A DNA stretch of 64,000 nucleotides from an uncultured Candidatus Melainabacteria bacterium (GCA_934717855.1 CAKUZI010000004.1:124001-188000), one strand, 5' to 3'; shown: positions 33,824 through 44,017, counted from the first letter of the stretch. Numbers and translations: made by a program. Notes: generated by a model from the sequence alone, not told the origin.

Positions 33824-34837
33824 CTAAACAATTTTATAAATTAGGAAGTAAATTATTGATGAAATAAGCATACAAGCCGGAATTGTTACAACCCAAGCTA
33901 TTACAATATTTCCAACTATTCTCCATTTTACTGCATGCGCATGGAAAGTTGAACCTACCCCCATAATTGCTGTTGAAATTACGTGAGTTGTACTCAATGG
34001 AATACCAAAGTGTGACGCTGTCAAAATCAAACCTGCAGCTGATGTTTCTGCTGCAAAACCGTGAATTGGTTTAAGTTTGATGATTTTGTGTCCCATTGTT
34101 TTAATAATTTTCCAACCACCGTTCATTGTTCCGGCTGCCATTGTCAATGCACAAGCAATGATTACGTATAAAGGAATTTCAAACCCACCGGTCGGATCAG
34201 GATTAAGAACTCCTCCCGCAAGTAGCGCCAAAGTTATGATACCCATTGTTTTTTGGGCGTCATTTGAACCGTGGCTCAAAGCCATCATGCCGGCTGATAA
34301 CAATTGTAATTTTCGAAATTGTTTGTTCACTGTGTTTGGAGTTTCTCTGAGAATAATTACAATCCAAGCGATTAAAAGCATTAGCGTAAAACCAACACAA
34401 AAACCTAGCATTGGGGATGTAAACATTGGAATAATAACTTTATCCATTAATGTATGAACGTGAACAACATTTGTTCCAGCTTTAACAATTGCCGCACCTA
34501 AAAGTCCGCCGATTAGTGCGTGAGAAGAGCTTGACGGTAATCCTAACCACCAAGTGAATAAGTTCCAAATAACAGCAGCGAGCAATGCACAAAAAATTAC
34601 TGTTAACGTAATCATATCGGCATTTACGATTCCGGAACCAATAGTTTTAGCAACGTGTGTTCCTGTTAAAGCTCCTATAAATTCTAAACTTGCACCGAAT
34701 AACACAGCTTGTTTTGGTGATAAAACTTTTGTGGATACAACCGTTGCAATCGCGTTAGCACAATCGTGAAACCCGTTTATGAATTCAAATGCAAGTGCAA
34801 CTGCAATTACAGCTATTAATATTAAAATTGTTATCAT
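33824..34837 (-). CDS. Inorganic phosphate transporter, PiT family
   Basis: This 337-aa membrane protein is of PitA type. It has the two inverted family repeats with their signatures: FEFINGFHDCANAIATVVST near the N-terminus and MALSHGSNDAQKTMGIITLA in the middle. GLPSSSSHALIGGLLGAA and FGIPLSTTHVISTAIMGVG form the paired substrate-site motifs. It imports metal-phosphate with H+ or Na+ at low affinity. The DUF47 gene lies upstream on the same strand, the usual Pit partner. A hairpin-forming repeat fills the gap between them. Confidence 0.93.
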   Translation of the reverse strand: MITILILIAVIAVALAFEFINGFHDCANAIATVVSTKVLSPKQAVLFGASLEFIGALTGTHVAKTIGSGIVNADMITLTVIFCALLAAVIWNLFTWWLGLPSSSSHALIGGLLGAAIVKAGTNVVHVHTLMDKVIIPMFTSPMLGFCVGFTLMLLIAWIVIILRETPNTVNKQFRKLQLLSAGMMALSHGSNDAQKTMGIITLALLAGGVLNPDPTGGFEIPLYVIIACALTMAAGTMNGGWKIIKTMGHKIIKLKPIHGFAAETSAAGLILTASHFGIPLSTTHVISTAIMGVGSTFHAHAVKWRIVGNIVIAWVVTIPACMLISSIIYFLIYKIV

Positions 34838-34875
34838 TGATTTTTATTTTTATCCTTAATTCTTTTTGTTATTGT

Positions 34876-34927
34876 CGCCTATCGCTGACATCTTGAACGT
34901 TGTAATTGTCATACTTAGCGATTAGCG
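34876..34927. repeat. REP-like hairpin sequence between pit and DUF47 genes
   Basis: CGCCTATCGCT (34876-34886) and AGCGATTAGCG (34917-34927) are near-complementary (two mismatches). The right side belongs to TGTCATACTTAGCGATTAGC, which recurs with two mismatches at 47925-47944. It may act as an attenuator between the two genes or be a dispersed palindromic element. Confidence 0.5.
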
Positions 34928-34943
34928 AAGAATCTAATTGAAA

Positions 34944-35585
34944 TTATGATTGTTTCAAAACTACGTTCAAAATAGTATCTGTAACATAGAAACAAGCGTC
35001 AAAAGCATTTTCAATTTCTTTATACATATCTCTAAGTTTAATAACTTCAAGAGCTTCGTATTTGCCTGAGAAAAGATTACCCATTGCGCGACGATGAATT
35101 TCATCTCCGTGAGCTTCTATTTCTTTCATTTCGATGTTTAGTTTAGTAATTTTTTCAACATCAGAAACTTTTTTGAAAAGTTTAACTATTTCAGCAAGTT
35201 TGTCTGTTGCTTGAACTAAAGTTAAAGCCTGTTCTTTCATTTCGTCAGTGTAATCGTTTAATCTGTACACTTCCAAATTCAAGCAGGCTTTTACGATTTT
35301 TTTAGTAATTTTATTTAACTGTACTGCAATAGTTTGAATATCTTCTCTTTCGATTGGAGTAATGAAACTTTTATTCAATTGTTTCAAAACAGCTTTGTAT
35401 GAAAGTTTACCTTTCTTTTTGTATTTTAAAGCTTTTTCTTTGTATTCATCTGTTAATCTATCGTGCATAATTTTGTCATATAATCTGGCAGTCTTTTGAC
35501 AAATCTCTGCGCTGTCCTGAAAATAAGTAAAAAACATTTTATCTTCCGGTGGCATAATATATGACATCAAATTAAATTTTGGCAT
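34944..35585 (-). CDS. DUF47/PhoU-like Pit accessory protein
   Basis: This 213-aa helical protein belongs to the DUF47 family. It opens FNLMSYIMPPEDKMFFTYFQ-like and has FITPIEREDIQTIAVQLNKI, the family core, then IEAHGDEIHRRAMGNLFSGK and KEIENAFDACFYVTDTILN. DUF47 proteins pair with PiT transporters and probably gate them or bind their cytoplasmic face, like PhoU does for Pst. The gene directly precedes the Pit gene on the minus strand, which supports this role. It starts at ATG 35585 with AAGGAAGGTAAAT-like purines upstream. Confidence 0.9.
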   Translation of the reverse strand: MPKFNLMSYIMPPEDKMFFTYFQDSAEICQKTARLYDKIMHDRLTDEYKEKALKYKKKGKLSYKAVLKQLNKSFITPIEREDIQTIAVQLNKITKKIVKACLNLEVYRLNDYTDEMKEQALTLVQATDKLAEIVKLFKKVSDVEKITKLNIEMKEIEAHGDEIHRRAMGNLFSGKYEALEVIKLRDMYKEIENAFDACFYVTDTILNVVLKQS

Positions 35586-35687
35586 ATTTACCTTCCTTTG
35601 TTAATACGTGTTTCAACACACATGCCAAGCATACTTTAAACAAAAAACATTTAAAATAGTATCGTAACAATTTGTAATTTTTATTAT

Positions 35688-37301
35688 CTATTGATACAAT
35701 TCTTCACGTTTTTTCAAGACTACAGGATTTTTCAAATAATCGTCGTATTTGTTGCGCATATTGATATATCCTTTTGGAGAAATTTCAATAATTCTATCTG
35801 CAACTGTTTGAATTAATTGATAATCTTGCGATGTAAACAAAATTGTCCCCGGAAAGTCAATTAGTGCGTTGTTCAATGCAGTAATACTTTCCAAGTCAAG
35901 GTGGTTTGTAGGTTCATCAAAAATCATTACGTTTGCCTCTGCAATCATCATTTTTGCAAACAAACATCTAACCTTTTCACCCCCAGACAAAACGTTAACT
36001 TTTTTATCGGCGTCTTCACCTGAAAATAACATTCTACCCAAATATCCACGTAAAAAATTTACATGTTGGTCTGGGGAATAATCTGCCAGCCATTCCATAA
36101 TATTTTTGTCATTTTCAAAATAAAAATTATTGTCTTTGGGGAAATATGAATGAGTAGCCGTAACCCCCCAAGTAACTTCACCACTGTCAGGTTTAACTCT
36201 GTCTTCCAAGATGTCAAAAAGATTTGTGATAATAAAAGGATCTCTTGCAATAAATGCAACTTTCTCACCTTGGTTAATTTCGAAACTTAAGTTTTTAATT
36301 AAGACTTCGCCATCAACTGATTTATACAGATTTTTAACCTGCAAAACATCTTTCCCCGGAATTTTGTTGTAAGTAAAACGAATTCTCGGGTATTGTCTCG
36401 AAGACGGTTTGATTTCCTCTAATGACAATTTGTCTAACATGTTTTTTCTGGAAGTTGCTTGTTTTGCTTTAGATGCGTTTGCGCTAAAACGTGCAATAAA
36501 CGCTTTTAATTCTTCCATTTTTTCTTCAGTTTTTTTATTTTGTTCTTCTTTTTGTTTTTTGATCAATTGGCTTGCTTGTGACCAGAACGAATAATTACCT
36601 GTATAGAGTTGAATGTTTTTATAATCAATATCTGCCATATGAGTACAAACATTGTCTAAAAATTTTCTGTCGTGAGAAACTACGATTACAAGGTTAGGGA
36701 AATTGATCAAAAATTCTTCCAACCAAGCAATAGTATTCAAATCTAAGTGGTTTGTAGGTTCGTCTAAAAGCAAAATATCCGGATTGCCGAACAAGGCTTG
36801 TGCCAACAATACACGAACTTTTTCACTACCTGAAAGTTCTGACATAAGCTCATAATGCATTTCATCCGGAATACCTAAATCTGAAAGTAAAGATGCTGCC
36901 ATAGCTTCTGCCTGCCAGCCGTCAAGTTCTGCAAATTCTTCTTCCAAGTGTGCAACTTTTATGCCGTCTTCATCGTTAAAATCGGGTTTTGAATACAAAG
37001 CATCGCGTTCTTGCATAATGTCATAGAGTTTTTTGTGCCCCATAATTACTGTATCAATTACTTTGTAATTATCAAAAGCGAAGTGATCTTGGCGCAAAAC
37101 AGCTATACGCTGACCTTTGGAGATATGTATTTCGCCAGAAGTTGGCTCAATTTCTCCTGATAGAACTCTTAAAAGTGTACTTTTCCCAGCTCCGTTTGCA
37201 CCGATAACTCCGTAACAGTTTCCTGGGGTAAATTTTATACTAACGTTTTCGAATAATGTTTGAGAACCGAATCTTACGGTTAATTTGTCTGTTGTAATCA
37301 T
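35688..37301 (-). CDS. ABC-F family ATPase (YkpA/YbiT-like)
   Basis: This 537-aa protein has two ABC domains on one chain and no membrane part. Domain 1 has Walker A GANGAGKSTLLR, signature SELSGSEKVRVLLAQ and Walker B DILLLDEPTNHLD. The lysine-rich P-site linker (EEQNKKTEEKMEELKAFIAR) follows. Domain 2 has VLSGGEKVRCLFAK and VMIFDEPTNHLD, but its Walker A is degenerate (KVAFIARDPFIITNLFDIL). ABC-F proteins bind the ribosomal E site and help translation or confer drug protection. The lost second Walker A fits the YkpA/YbiT branch. It is likely a housekeeping translation factor, not a resistance gene. Confidence 0.92.
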   Translation of the reverse strand: MITTDKLTVRFGSQTLFENVSIKFTPGNCYGVIGANGAGKSTLLRVLSGEIEPTSGEIHISKGQRIAVLRQDHFAFDNYKVIDTVIMGHKKLYDIMQERDALYSKPDFNDEDGIKVAHLEEEFAELDGWQAEAMAASLLSDLGIPDEMHYELMSELSGSEKVRVLLAQALFGNPDILLLDEPTNHLDLNTIAWLEEFLINFPNLVIVVSHDRKFLDNVCTHMADIDYKNIQLYTGNYSFWSQASQLIKKQKEEQNKKTEEKMEELKAFIARFSANASKAKQATSRKNMLDKLSLEEIKPSSRQYPRIRFTYNKIPGKDVLQVKNLYKSVDGEVLIKNLSFEINQGEKVAFIARDPFIITNLFDILEDRVKPDSGEVTWGVTATHSYFPKDNNFYFENDKNIMEWLADYSPDQHVNFLRGYLGRMLFSGEDADKKVNVLSGGEKVRCLFAKMMIAEANVMIFDEPTNHLDLESITALNNALIDFPGTILFTSQDYQLIQTVADRIIEISPKGYINMRNKYDDYLKNPVVLKKREELYQ

Positions 37302-37348
37302 AAGAACTATTCTAACATAAACAAAAAACTTGTGAAGAGGCTTAATTT

Positions 37349-37615
37349 TTACTTGTTAAGAGTAGCTTTAACTTCACTCAAACATTTTGCTAATTGATCA
37401 GGACAGCTTGTTGGTTTGTCACCACATTTAATTCCAGAAAATTTTGCAATAACATCATCAATTTTCATTCCCTTTACAAGTTGTTTAATCCCCAAAAGAT
37501 TTCCGGGACAACCGCCTAAAAAATCAACATCTTCAATAGTTCCGTTATCATTAAATTTTACTTGCATTAAACGGCAACAAGTTCCGTGAGTTTCGTATTG
37601 AATTACTTTTTCCAT
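37349..37615 (-). CDS. TSCPD-domain protein (TIGR03905 type)
   Basis: This 88-aa protein starts at ATG 37615 with AAAGGAGC upstream. It contains the literal TSCPD motif (GDKPTSCPDQLAKCL) and the paired upstream cysteines (ETHGTCCRLMQVKF, GGCPGNLLGI). The domain is known from the C-terminus of vitamin-B12-dependent ribonucleotide reductases, where cysteines handle metal or thiols. The stand-alone form has no established function. It seems monocistronic and lies 47 nt downstream of the ABC-F gene's start side. Confidence 0.85.
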   Translation of the reverse strand: MEKVIQYETHGTCCRLMQVKFNDNGTIEDVDFLGGCPGNLLGIKQLVKGMKIDDVIAKFSGIKCGDKPTSCPDQLAKCLSEVKATLNK

Positions 37616-37744
37616 AATTTTAAGCTCCTTTTTAAAAAATTTAATTGTATTATAGCACAATATATATGTATGTCATCTTTTTATAACATTGTAGCGATTT
37701 TTATTAAATATTGACAAATGAAAAATACGTAATATAAATAAAGT

Positions 37745-38272
37745 ATGCGAAGCTTTTTGTTGATTTTAATGATGTTGATAGCTTTACCCTGTTGTGCCGA
37801 AACATTCTTAACAGGCGGCGTGGATTACAATGTTAATTCTGCAAGGGAAGAACTTTTAAAGGTTCCTGCCAAAAAACTTAATCCTGAACTTGTTTTGCAA
37901 AATATTACAGATAAAAACAATAAAGAAAATCTTAGTTATGCGCTTCAAGGTAATGTGAACCTAAAAGATAGGACTTTAGCATTCTTTTCGGATGCTACAT
38001 ATGCAGTGCTTTATAATGAAGATAAATATCACGTTTGGTATTACAATCAAGATGGAAATCTTGCTTATATGGAAGAAAGAACGGGCTTAAGCTATCCGTA
38101 TAAGTCTTATAAATACACGGTTTCTGGGGTTTTAGTAAATATGGGGATGAGAGTTTCTAAGGAAGAAACGTTTATCTATAATCCTCAAGGAAGATTGATT
38201 GCTCATTGGCTTGGAACAAATGCATATGATGAAAACGGAAACATCATAATGACAAGAAAATACATCCATTGA
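37745..38272 (+). CDS. Small exported protein of unknown function
   Basis: I do not recognise this 175-aa protein. The signal peptide is clear (MRSFLLILMMLIALPCCA before ETFLTGG). The Cys residues near the cleavage site could make it a lipoprotein (LPCC is not a perfect lipobox). The mature part is Tyr-rich with short repeats of the YDxxG/YNxxG sort (YYNQDGNLAYMEERTG, FIYNPQGRLIAHW, AYDENGNIIMTRKYIH), reminiscent of RHS/YD or MORN-like turns. It lies just upstream of the autotransporter gene on the same strand, 76 nt apart. Confidence 0.7.
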   Translation: MRSFLLILMMLIALPCCAETFLTGGVDYNVNSAREELLKVPAKKLNPELVLQNITDKNNKENLSYALQGNVNLKDRTLAFFSDATYAVLYNEDKYHVWYYNQDGNLAYMEERTGLSYPYKSYKYTVSGVLVNMGMRVSKEETFIYNPQGRLIAHWLGTNAYDENGNIIMTRKYIH

Positions 38273-38348
38273 TTGAAGCTTAATAAATTGACTTAATTCA
38301 GGTTCAGTTGTATACTCGAATAAAGTACTTTATTTATAAGAGGGAATT

Positions 38349-41300
38349 ATGGATAGAAAATTATTAGGGTTGTCATTGGCTATTTCAGCTGTTTTGGCAT
38401 CGACAAATATTGCGTCTGCGTCCGAAAGATGGACTAACAATGAAACAATTAAATTTTGGGGTGGTCAAAAATATGAAAATATAGATATAACAACTGCTCA
38501 AGACGAAAACGAGAAAAATGGCGGTGGAATACATAATACCGGAACGATTTATTATTTGCAAAATAATACTTATACAGGTAACAAAGCTCATTACGGTGGT
38601 GGCCTTTATAATAGCGGAATTATTCATAATATAGAAAAAGAGGTTTATGCAAATAATTCTGCGTTAGGTGATGGTGGAGCAATTTATAATAATGAAACTA
38701 TAAAAAATATTTCTGCAACATTTAAAGGTAACAAAGCTGCTGATTTCGGCGGAGCTATCTATAATTTTGGTGATTATGATTTGGATGAAAATCAAAATGA
38801 GACCAAAGTAAGTGCTATCATTGAAGCAATAAACGGTACTTTTGAAAATAACACTGCATACAGTGGTGGAGCCATAGGAAATGAGGGTAAAATTGGTTCT
38901 ATTAATGGATCATTTATAGGAAATACTGCTGAAACAGCTTATGGCGGAGCAATTTTTAATGGTAAAAATGACAATGTTGCCGGTACTGATTGGAATTATG
39001 GAGAAATTTCTTCTATCGGCGGAACTTTTACCAAAAACTCTGCAAAACTTGGTGGTGGTGCAATATATAATGATGGAACCATAAAAGAAATTAAAGATGC
39101 CACTTTTGACCAAAATACAACAGAAGCAAATGGTGGTGCTTTGTACAACAATAAGACAATTGAAGCTTTAACAAACACAACTTTTACAAAAAATACTGCA
39201 AGTGGTAATGGTGGAGCTATTTATAATGAAGGAATAATCGCGTCTACTGGAAAAAATACCTTTAGTGAAAACTCTGCTACTCAAGGTGGGGCGGTATATA
39301 ACAAAGGGAAATTTAATATCTCGAGATATGCAAGTTTTAATAACAACTCTGCTAATCAAGGAGGTGCAATATATAACGATAAAGATGCGACAGTTACAAG
39401 CTCAGAGCTTTCTAAGCAAACATTCAAAGGAAATTCTGCCAAAAATGTTGGTGGTGCAATTTTTAATGACGGTACAATGAATCTTGGGGGAGGAAGTGAC
39501 AAAGACGGAAATTCTGTAACATTTGACAGCAATACTGCCGTAAATGCCGGAGGTGCAATTTTTAATAATGGAACTCAAAATATTAGAAAAGGTGTTTTTA
39601 CAAATAACAAGGCGAAATCTGCCGGAGGTGCTATTGCAAATAATGGAACGTTAAATATTGAAAGTTCAAGTTTTACTGGCAATCAAGCATATAACGAAGT
39701 TTCTGCAGAAGATGGAACGAAAACAATTTCTGGCGCTGGTGGTGCAATTCAAAATGTTTCAGGAACAGGCTTAACTGTAAAAAACAGTTCATTTTCTAAC
39801 AACAAAGCCGGACTTGGCGGTGGCGCAATAATGAATAGTGGTAATGCAACTATTTCACAAACATCATTCAAAGGTAATACTGCCCAAATTGGTGGTGCTA
39901 TTATTAATGGCGGAACGGAAGATAATCAAGGTGTTTTGAATATTTCTGAAAGCACTTTTGAAGCGAATACAGCAGAATATGGTGGAGCTGTTACGAATGA
40001 TACTTACGGAAAGATAGAAAAATTAAGTGCTGATTTTTCTAATAATAGTGCTACTAAAGCAGGTGGTGCCGTTTACAATTTGGGTTCGATTAAAACAATT
40101 GGCGGCTCGTTTACGGCAAACAAAGCTATCGGAGAAGATACTGCCGGTGGTGCAATTGCAAATGTTGGAACAATTGAAGAAATCAATTCAAATTTTGAAA
40201 GTAACTCATCTGACGGAATTGGTGGAGCTATTGTTAACACAGGTATAATTAATTCAATCAGCGGTAAATTCAAAAATAACACTGCAAAAACAGGTGGTGG
40301 TGCAATCGTTACATTTGACGTAACGTCAGAGGGAAACACATCAACAGCTAATTTGAAAGAAATTAAAAACTCCGAATTTACCGGAAACTCTGCAACAGGT
40401 AAAGACTCCGCAGGTGGTGCACTTTTAGCAAATCAAACAGTTAACAAATTAGCGGTTAATTCAAGTAAATTTAATTCCAACAAAGCTGATAAGGGTGGCG
40501 CAATCGGAAATATAGGACTTTTAGATGTTGCAAATTCAACTTTTACAAACAACTCGGCAAAAGAGGGTGGTGCTATTGGTAACAGCGGAACAATGAATAT
40601 TTCAGGTTCAAGTTTTACTGGTAACACAGCAGAACGTGGTGGCGCGATTGCAAACTTCGGAACTATGAACATTAATTCAAGTACTTTCTCATCCAACAAA
40701 TCTGAAGGTGAAATTGTAATTGATAGCGAAAAAGCTGGAAATTCTGTTATTCCAAATGGTGGTGCGATTACATCTAAGGGATCTTTGACTATCAACAATT
40801 CAACTTTTACAAATAATAGTAACAATATTACTGTCAAAGATGATGATAAAGAAGCTGTCGAAGTTATTCAATCAGCAATCGGTGGTGGCGCCTTGTTGGT
40901 AAGTGATACTGCAACTATTACAAATAGTTCGTTTGCAGGTAACAGCACAAACTATAGTGGTGGTGCTATTTTAACAAACGGATCAACAAAATTGTCAGTT
41001 AATAATGGTGCTTTTTCAAACAACTCTGCCGGAATAAATGGTGGTGCAATTTCTGCCGGTGCTGATAATGTAGCTGCATCTATTTTAGCTCCGACTGCAA
41101 ATGTAGAAATTAAAGATACTGATTTTGCGAACAACACAGCAGGAAAATATGGTGGTGCAATTTACTATTCAAACGGAAATACTAATACAACGGATAATCC
41201 GACATTGACTATTAATGCTCAAAAACAAGATGTCGTGTTTACAAATAACAAAGCTGAAAAAGGTGGAGATATTTATTTGAATAATTCTACTGCAAATTTG

Positions 41301-43931
41301 AATGCATCAAGTGGAAAACAAATTGTGTTCAACAGCGGAGTTGCCGGAAATGGAACAATTAACACAACAGGCACAATCGTATTGAATAGCGAAATTACTC
41401 CTGATGGCGGGAATTTATTGGTAAACGCAAAAGATAACAGTACGATTAAGGCAAGTGTTGACGAATATATTAACGGAATTGATTTGACTTTGGGGAATGG
41501 TGCAACGCTAGATTTGATGAATGGAAAACTCGGAGTTGCAAAATTTAACAACCTTACATCCAATGGTGGTAATGTTAAAATAGATATGGATTTATCTCGT
41601 GATGATCAAATTGCAGATATTGCATCAGTTGCAAATGGCTCAGGTACATTAAATCTTAAAGATGTAAATCTTATTGCGGACCTAAAAAATGATAATGAAA
41701 ATTCAGTATCAGCAGATTTGTCACAACTAAATCTTGGCAATCTTTCTATTGTAACTAACAATGACCTTAATGTTTTGACAAACGACTATTTGTACACTGT
41801 TAAAGTTCAAGACAAAAACTTGAAAGTAGATAGACTTAATAAAGACGGAGTTGCTTCAAAGATTGATGGGTTTACTCTTGCGGTAAATCAAACGGATAAA
41901 GTTAATGGCGAAGACGTTATATTAAAAGATGATAGAAGTTTTTCAGCGACAAAAGATATTGAAATTTCTGGTACAGGTTTAGATAAAGGCTGGACAGGCG
42001 AAATGGGCGGTAACAGTTTATCTGTAAAAGGTAACGGTTATACTCTTAATGGTGCTGATAATAAAGGTTTGAAAATTGGAAATGCTCAAACATTAGATAT
42101 TGAGGACACAAACATTGTTGGATTTAAAACATCTGACGATAGAAAAGGTGCTTTGACTGTCGGAGGAAAAGGAAATCTTAACATTTCAGCTAAAAACAGT
42201 GATGTTAGAATTACCGGTGTAAATGCTGGAACTTCTGCTACAGAGGGTATAAATCTTGACAACTCAATTTATTTTGAGGGCGATAGTGATGCGAATAAAT
42301 CAAGTGCAACTTTAACAACTTCTACCGGAAGAAGTATTATTATTGATGATGGTGTTCGTTCCGCAAATGTAAGTAATGAAGTAAAAATGCAAGGTAATGG
42401 TACAATTTTGTTCAATGGAGTTGTTGATCCGATTACTTTGACTAACGAAAATGCAAGAACAATCCATAACAATCAAATTAAAGATGTTAAATATAACTTG
42501 AATAACGGTATGGTTGCTTTTACGAAAGATGAATATCTTTCAGGCGGAACAAATACGCTTAATATGAATGGCGGTATGTTATCTGTTGCCAATGGTGCTG
42601 TTGGCGCCATTGCTTTAAAAGATTTAACATTGAATGCAAATTCAAATATTGCGGTTGACGCAGATTTGGCAAACAGTAAAATGGATACGATTTCTGTTGC
42701 TAATCCTGTTACAATTGCCAATGATGCAAAACTTAATGTTAGCGGTATTAACTTGTTAAGCGATGCGACAAAAGATAGTACGGTTATTAATTTTGTAAAT
42801 GATGAAACTCTAAAATCTCATATTACAAGTTCTGTTTCAGAGGTTGCATATTCTCCGATTTATAAATATGGAGTTGCATATGATCCGACTCAAGGAAGTT
42901 TCGAGTTTACAAGAGGTTCTTCAACTAACTATAATAACGTAAACCCTGCTGTAATGGTTGCTCCGGTTGCCGCTCAATTGGGTGGATATTTTAATCAATT
43001 GAATGCGTATGATCAAGCGTTTTCAAATATGGATTTGACAATGTTAATGACTCGTGCGCAACGTCAAGCATTAAAAACATATAACAAATATGCGTACGAT
43101 GGAGATGGTTTTGGTTCTGTTGCGACTTCATCAGGAGCTATTCCAGAAGAAAGAGCAGGTATGTGGGCTAGACCTTACACATCATTTGAAAAAGTAAACC
43201 TTAAAAACGGTCCTAAGGTTTCTAACGTTATGTTTGGAACATTTTTTGGTGGCGACACAGCAATGAAAGAATTGGGCAATGGCTTTGATGGTGTATTTAG
43301 TACATATATTGGTTATAATGGTTCTCACCAAGTATTTAATGGAAATAGTTTGTGGCAAAATGGCGGTACATTCGGTTTGACAGGTACTTTATATAAAGGT
43401 GATTGGTTCGGAGGTTGGACTGTTGCAACAGGACTTTCCGGAATTGATGCAAACACTATGTATGGCTCAGAAAATTTTGGCTTATGGTCAATTGGTACAG
43501 CTTTGAAAACAGGTTACAATTGGGAATTATTGGATAGTAAATTAATAATTCAGCCTCACTTTATGGCATCTTATTCATTAGTTGATACATTTAACTATAC
43601 AAATGGTGCCGGTTTGAAAATTCATTCAGATGCAATGAATGCAGTTCAGTTATCTCCTGGGGTAAGATTTATTGGAAATCTTAAAGATGGATGGCAACCT
43701 TATGTTGGCTTAGACTTTATGTGGAATATTATGGATAAAACTAAATTTACTGCAGTTGAGACAAGTTTACCTCAATTGTCTGTAAAACCGTATATTCAAT
43801 ATGGAATAGGTGTTCAAAAAAGATGGGGTGAACGTTCAACCGGTTACGCTCAAGCAATGTTTAGAAACATTGGACGAAATGGTGTAATCTTCTCACTAGG
43901 TTATAGAGCAGCATTTGGACGTGGAAAATAA
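38349..43931 (+). CDS. Giant autotransporter adhesin with Pmp-like repeats
   Basis: This 1860-aa protein has a signal peptide (MDRKLLGLSLAISAVLASTN, cleavage near ASASE). Residues about 55-980 hold some thirty imperfect repeats of the form FxxNxAxxGGAIYNxG, the pattern of polymorphic outer-membrane and beta-helix adhesins. A non-repetitive beta-helix part follows. The last 270 residues form an autotransporter barrel: GMWARPYTSFEKVNLKNG, GYNGSHQVFNG, TLYKGDWFGGW and a final FRNIGRNGVIFSLGYRAAFG. The passenger should be displayed on the outer surface for adhesion. DNA-level similarity among repeats is modest. It starts at ATG 38349 (AGAGGG upstream), and a strong terminator follows. Confidence 0.92.
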   Translation: MDRKLLGLSLAISAVLASTNIASASERWTNNETIKFWGGQKYENIDITTAQDENEKNGGGIHNTGTIYYLQNNTYTGNKAHYGGGLYNSGIIHNIEKEVYANNSALGDGGAIYNNETIKNISATFKGNKAADFGGAIYNFGDYDLDENQNETKVSAIIEAINGTFENNTAYSGGAIGNEGKIGSINGSFIGNTAETAYGGAIFNGKNDNVAGTDWNYGEISSIGGTFTKNSAKLGGGAIYNDGTIKEIKDATFDQNTTEANGGALYNNKTIEALTNTTFTKNTASGNGGAIYNEGIIASTGKNTFSENSATQGGAVYNKGKFNISRYASFNNNSANQGGAIYNDKDATVTSSELSKQTFKGNSAKNVGGAIFNDGTMNLGGGSDKDGNSVTFDSNTAVNAGGAIFNNGTQNIRKGVFTNNKAKSAGGAIANNGTLNIESSSFTGNQAYNEVSAEDGTKTISGAGGAIQNVSGTGLTVKNSSFSNNKAGLGGGAIMNSGNATISQTSFKGNTAQIGGAIINGGTEDNQGVLNISESTFEANTAEYGGAVTNDTYGKIEKLSADFSNNSATKAGGAVYNLGSIKTIGGSFTANKAIGEDTAGGAIANVGTIEEINSNFESNSSDGIGGAIVNTGIINSISGKFKNNTAKTGGGAIVTFDVTSEGNTSTANLKEIKNSEFTGNSATGKDSAGGALLANQTVNKLAVNSSKFNSNKADKGGAIGNIGLLDVANSTFTNNSAKEGGAIGNSGTMNISGSSFTGNTAERGGAIANFGTMNINSSTFSSNKSEGEIVIDSEKAGNSVIPNGGAITSKGSLTINNSTFTNNSNNITVKDDDKEAVEVIQSAIGGGALLVSDTATITNSSFAGNSTNYSGGAILTNGSTKLSVNNGAFSNNSAGINGGAISAGADNVAASILAPTANVEIKDTDFANNTAGKYGGAIYYSNGNTNTTDNPTLTINAQKQDVVFTNNKAEKGGDIYLNNSTANLNASSGKQIVFNSGVAGNGTINTTGTIVLNSEITPDGGNLLVNAKDNSTIKASVDEYINGIDLTLGNGATLDLMNGKLGVAKFNNLTSNGGNVKIDMDLSRDDQIADIASVANGSGTLNLKDVNLIADLKNDNENSVSADLSQLNLGNLSIVTNNDLNVLTNDYLYTVKVQDKNLKVDRLNKDGVASKIDGFTLAVNQTDKVNGEDVILKDDRSFSATKDIEISGTGLDKGWTGEMGGNSLSVKGNGYTLNGADNKGLKIGNAQTLDIEDTNIVGFKTSDDRKGALTVGGKGNLNISAKNSDVRITGVNAGTSATEGINLDNSIYFEGDSDANKSSATLTTSTGRSIIIDDGVRSANVSNEVKMQGNGTILFNGVVDPITLTNENARTIHNNQIKDVKYNLNNGMVAFTKDEYLSGGTNTLNMNGGMLSVANGAVGAIALKDLTLNANSNIAVDADLANSKMDTISVANPVTIANDAKLNVSGINLLSDATKDSTVINFVNDETLKSHITSSVSEVAYSPIYKYGVAYDPTQGSFEFTRGSSTNYNNVNPAVMVAPVAAQLGGYFNQLNAYDQAFSNMDLTMLMTRAQRQALKTYNKYAYDGDGFGSVATSSGAIPEERAGMWARPYTSFEKVNLKNGPKVSNVMFGTFFGGDTAMKELGNGFDGVFSTYIGYNGSHQVFNGNSLWQNGGTFGLTGTLYKGDWFGGWTVATGLSGIDANTMYGSENFGLWSIGTALKTGYNWELLDSKLIIQPHFMASYSLVDTFNYTNGAGLKIHSDAMNAVQLSPGVRFIGNLKDGWQPYVGLDFMWNIMDKTKFTAVETSLPQLSVKPYIQYGIGVQKRWGERSTGYAQAMFRNIGRNGVIFSLGYRAAFGRGK

Positions 43932-43968
43932 GCCTTAAAATAAAAACAAAAATTAATATTAAATAAAA

Positions 43969-44003
43969 ACAAGCGAGGGAAAATATCACTCGCTTGTCTT
44001 TTT
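43969..44003 (+). terminator. Rho-independent terminator of the autotransporter gene
   Basis: ACAAGCGAG (43969-43977) pairs with CTCGCTTGT (43989-43997), followed by CTTTTT. It lies 38 nt after the stop codon. Confidence 0.85.
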
Positions 44004-44017
44004 ATAGGAATTAAATT

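Noticed and set aside
38500..41300. Regularly spaced repeats that could suggest a CRISPR array
   Set aside because: The periodicity is at protein level inside one open frame, the DNA repeats are imperfect and of variable spacing, and there are no cas genes.
38385..42721. Many long open frames on the opposite strand of the autotransporter gene
   Set aside because: They arise from the repeated Gly/Asn/Ala codon pattern read backwards, have no ribosome-binding sites and give low-complexity Pro/Ala/Leu products.
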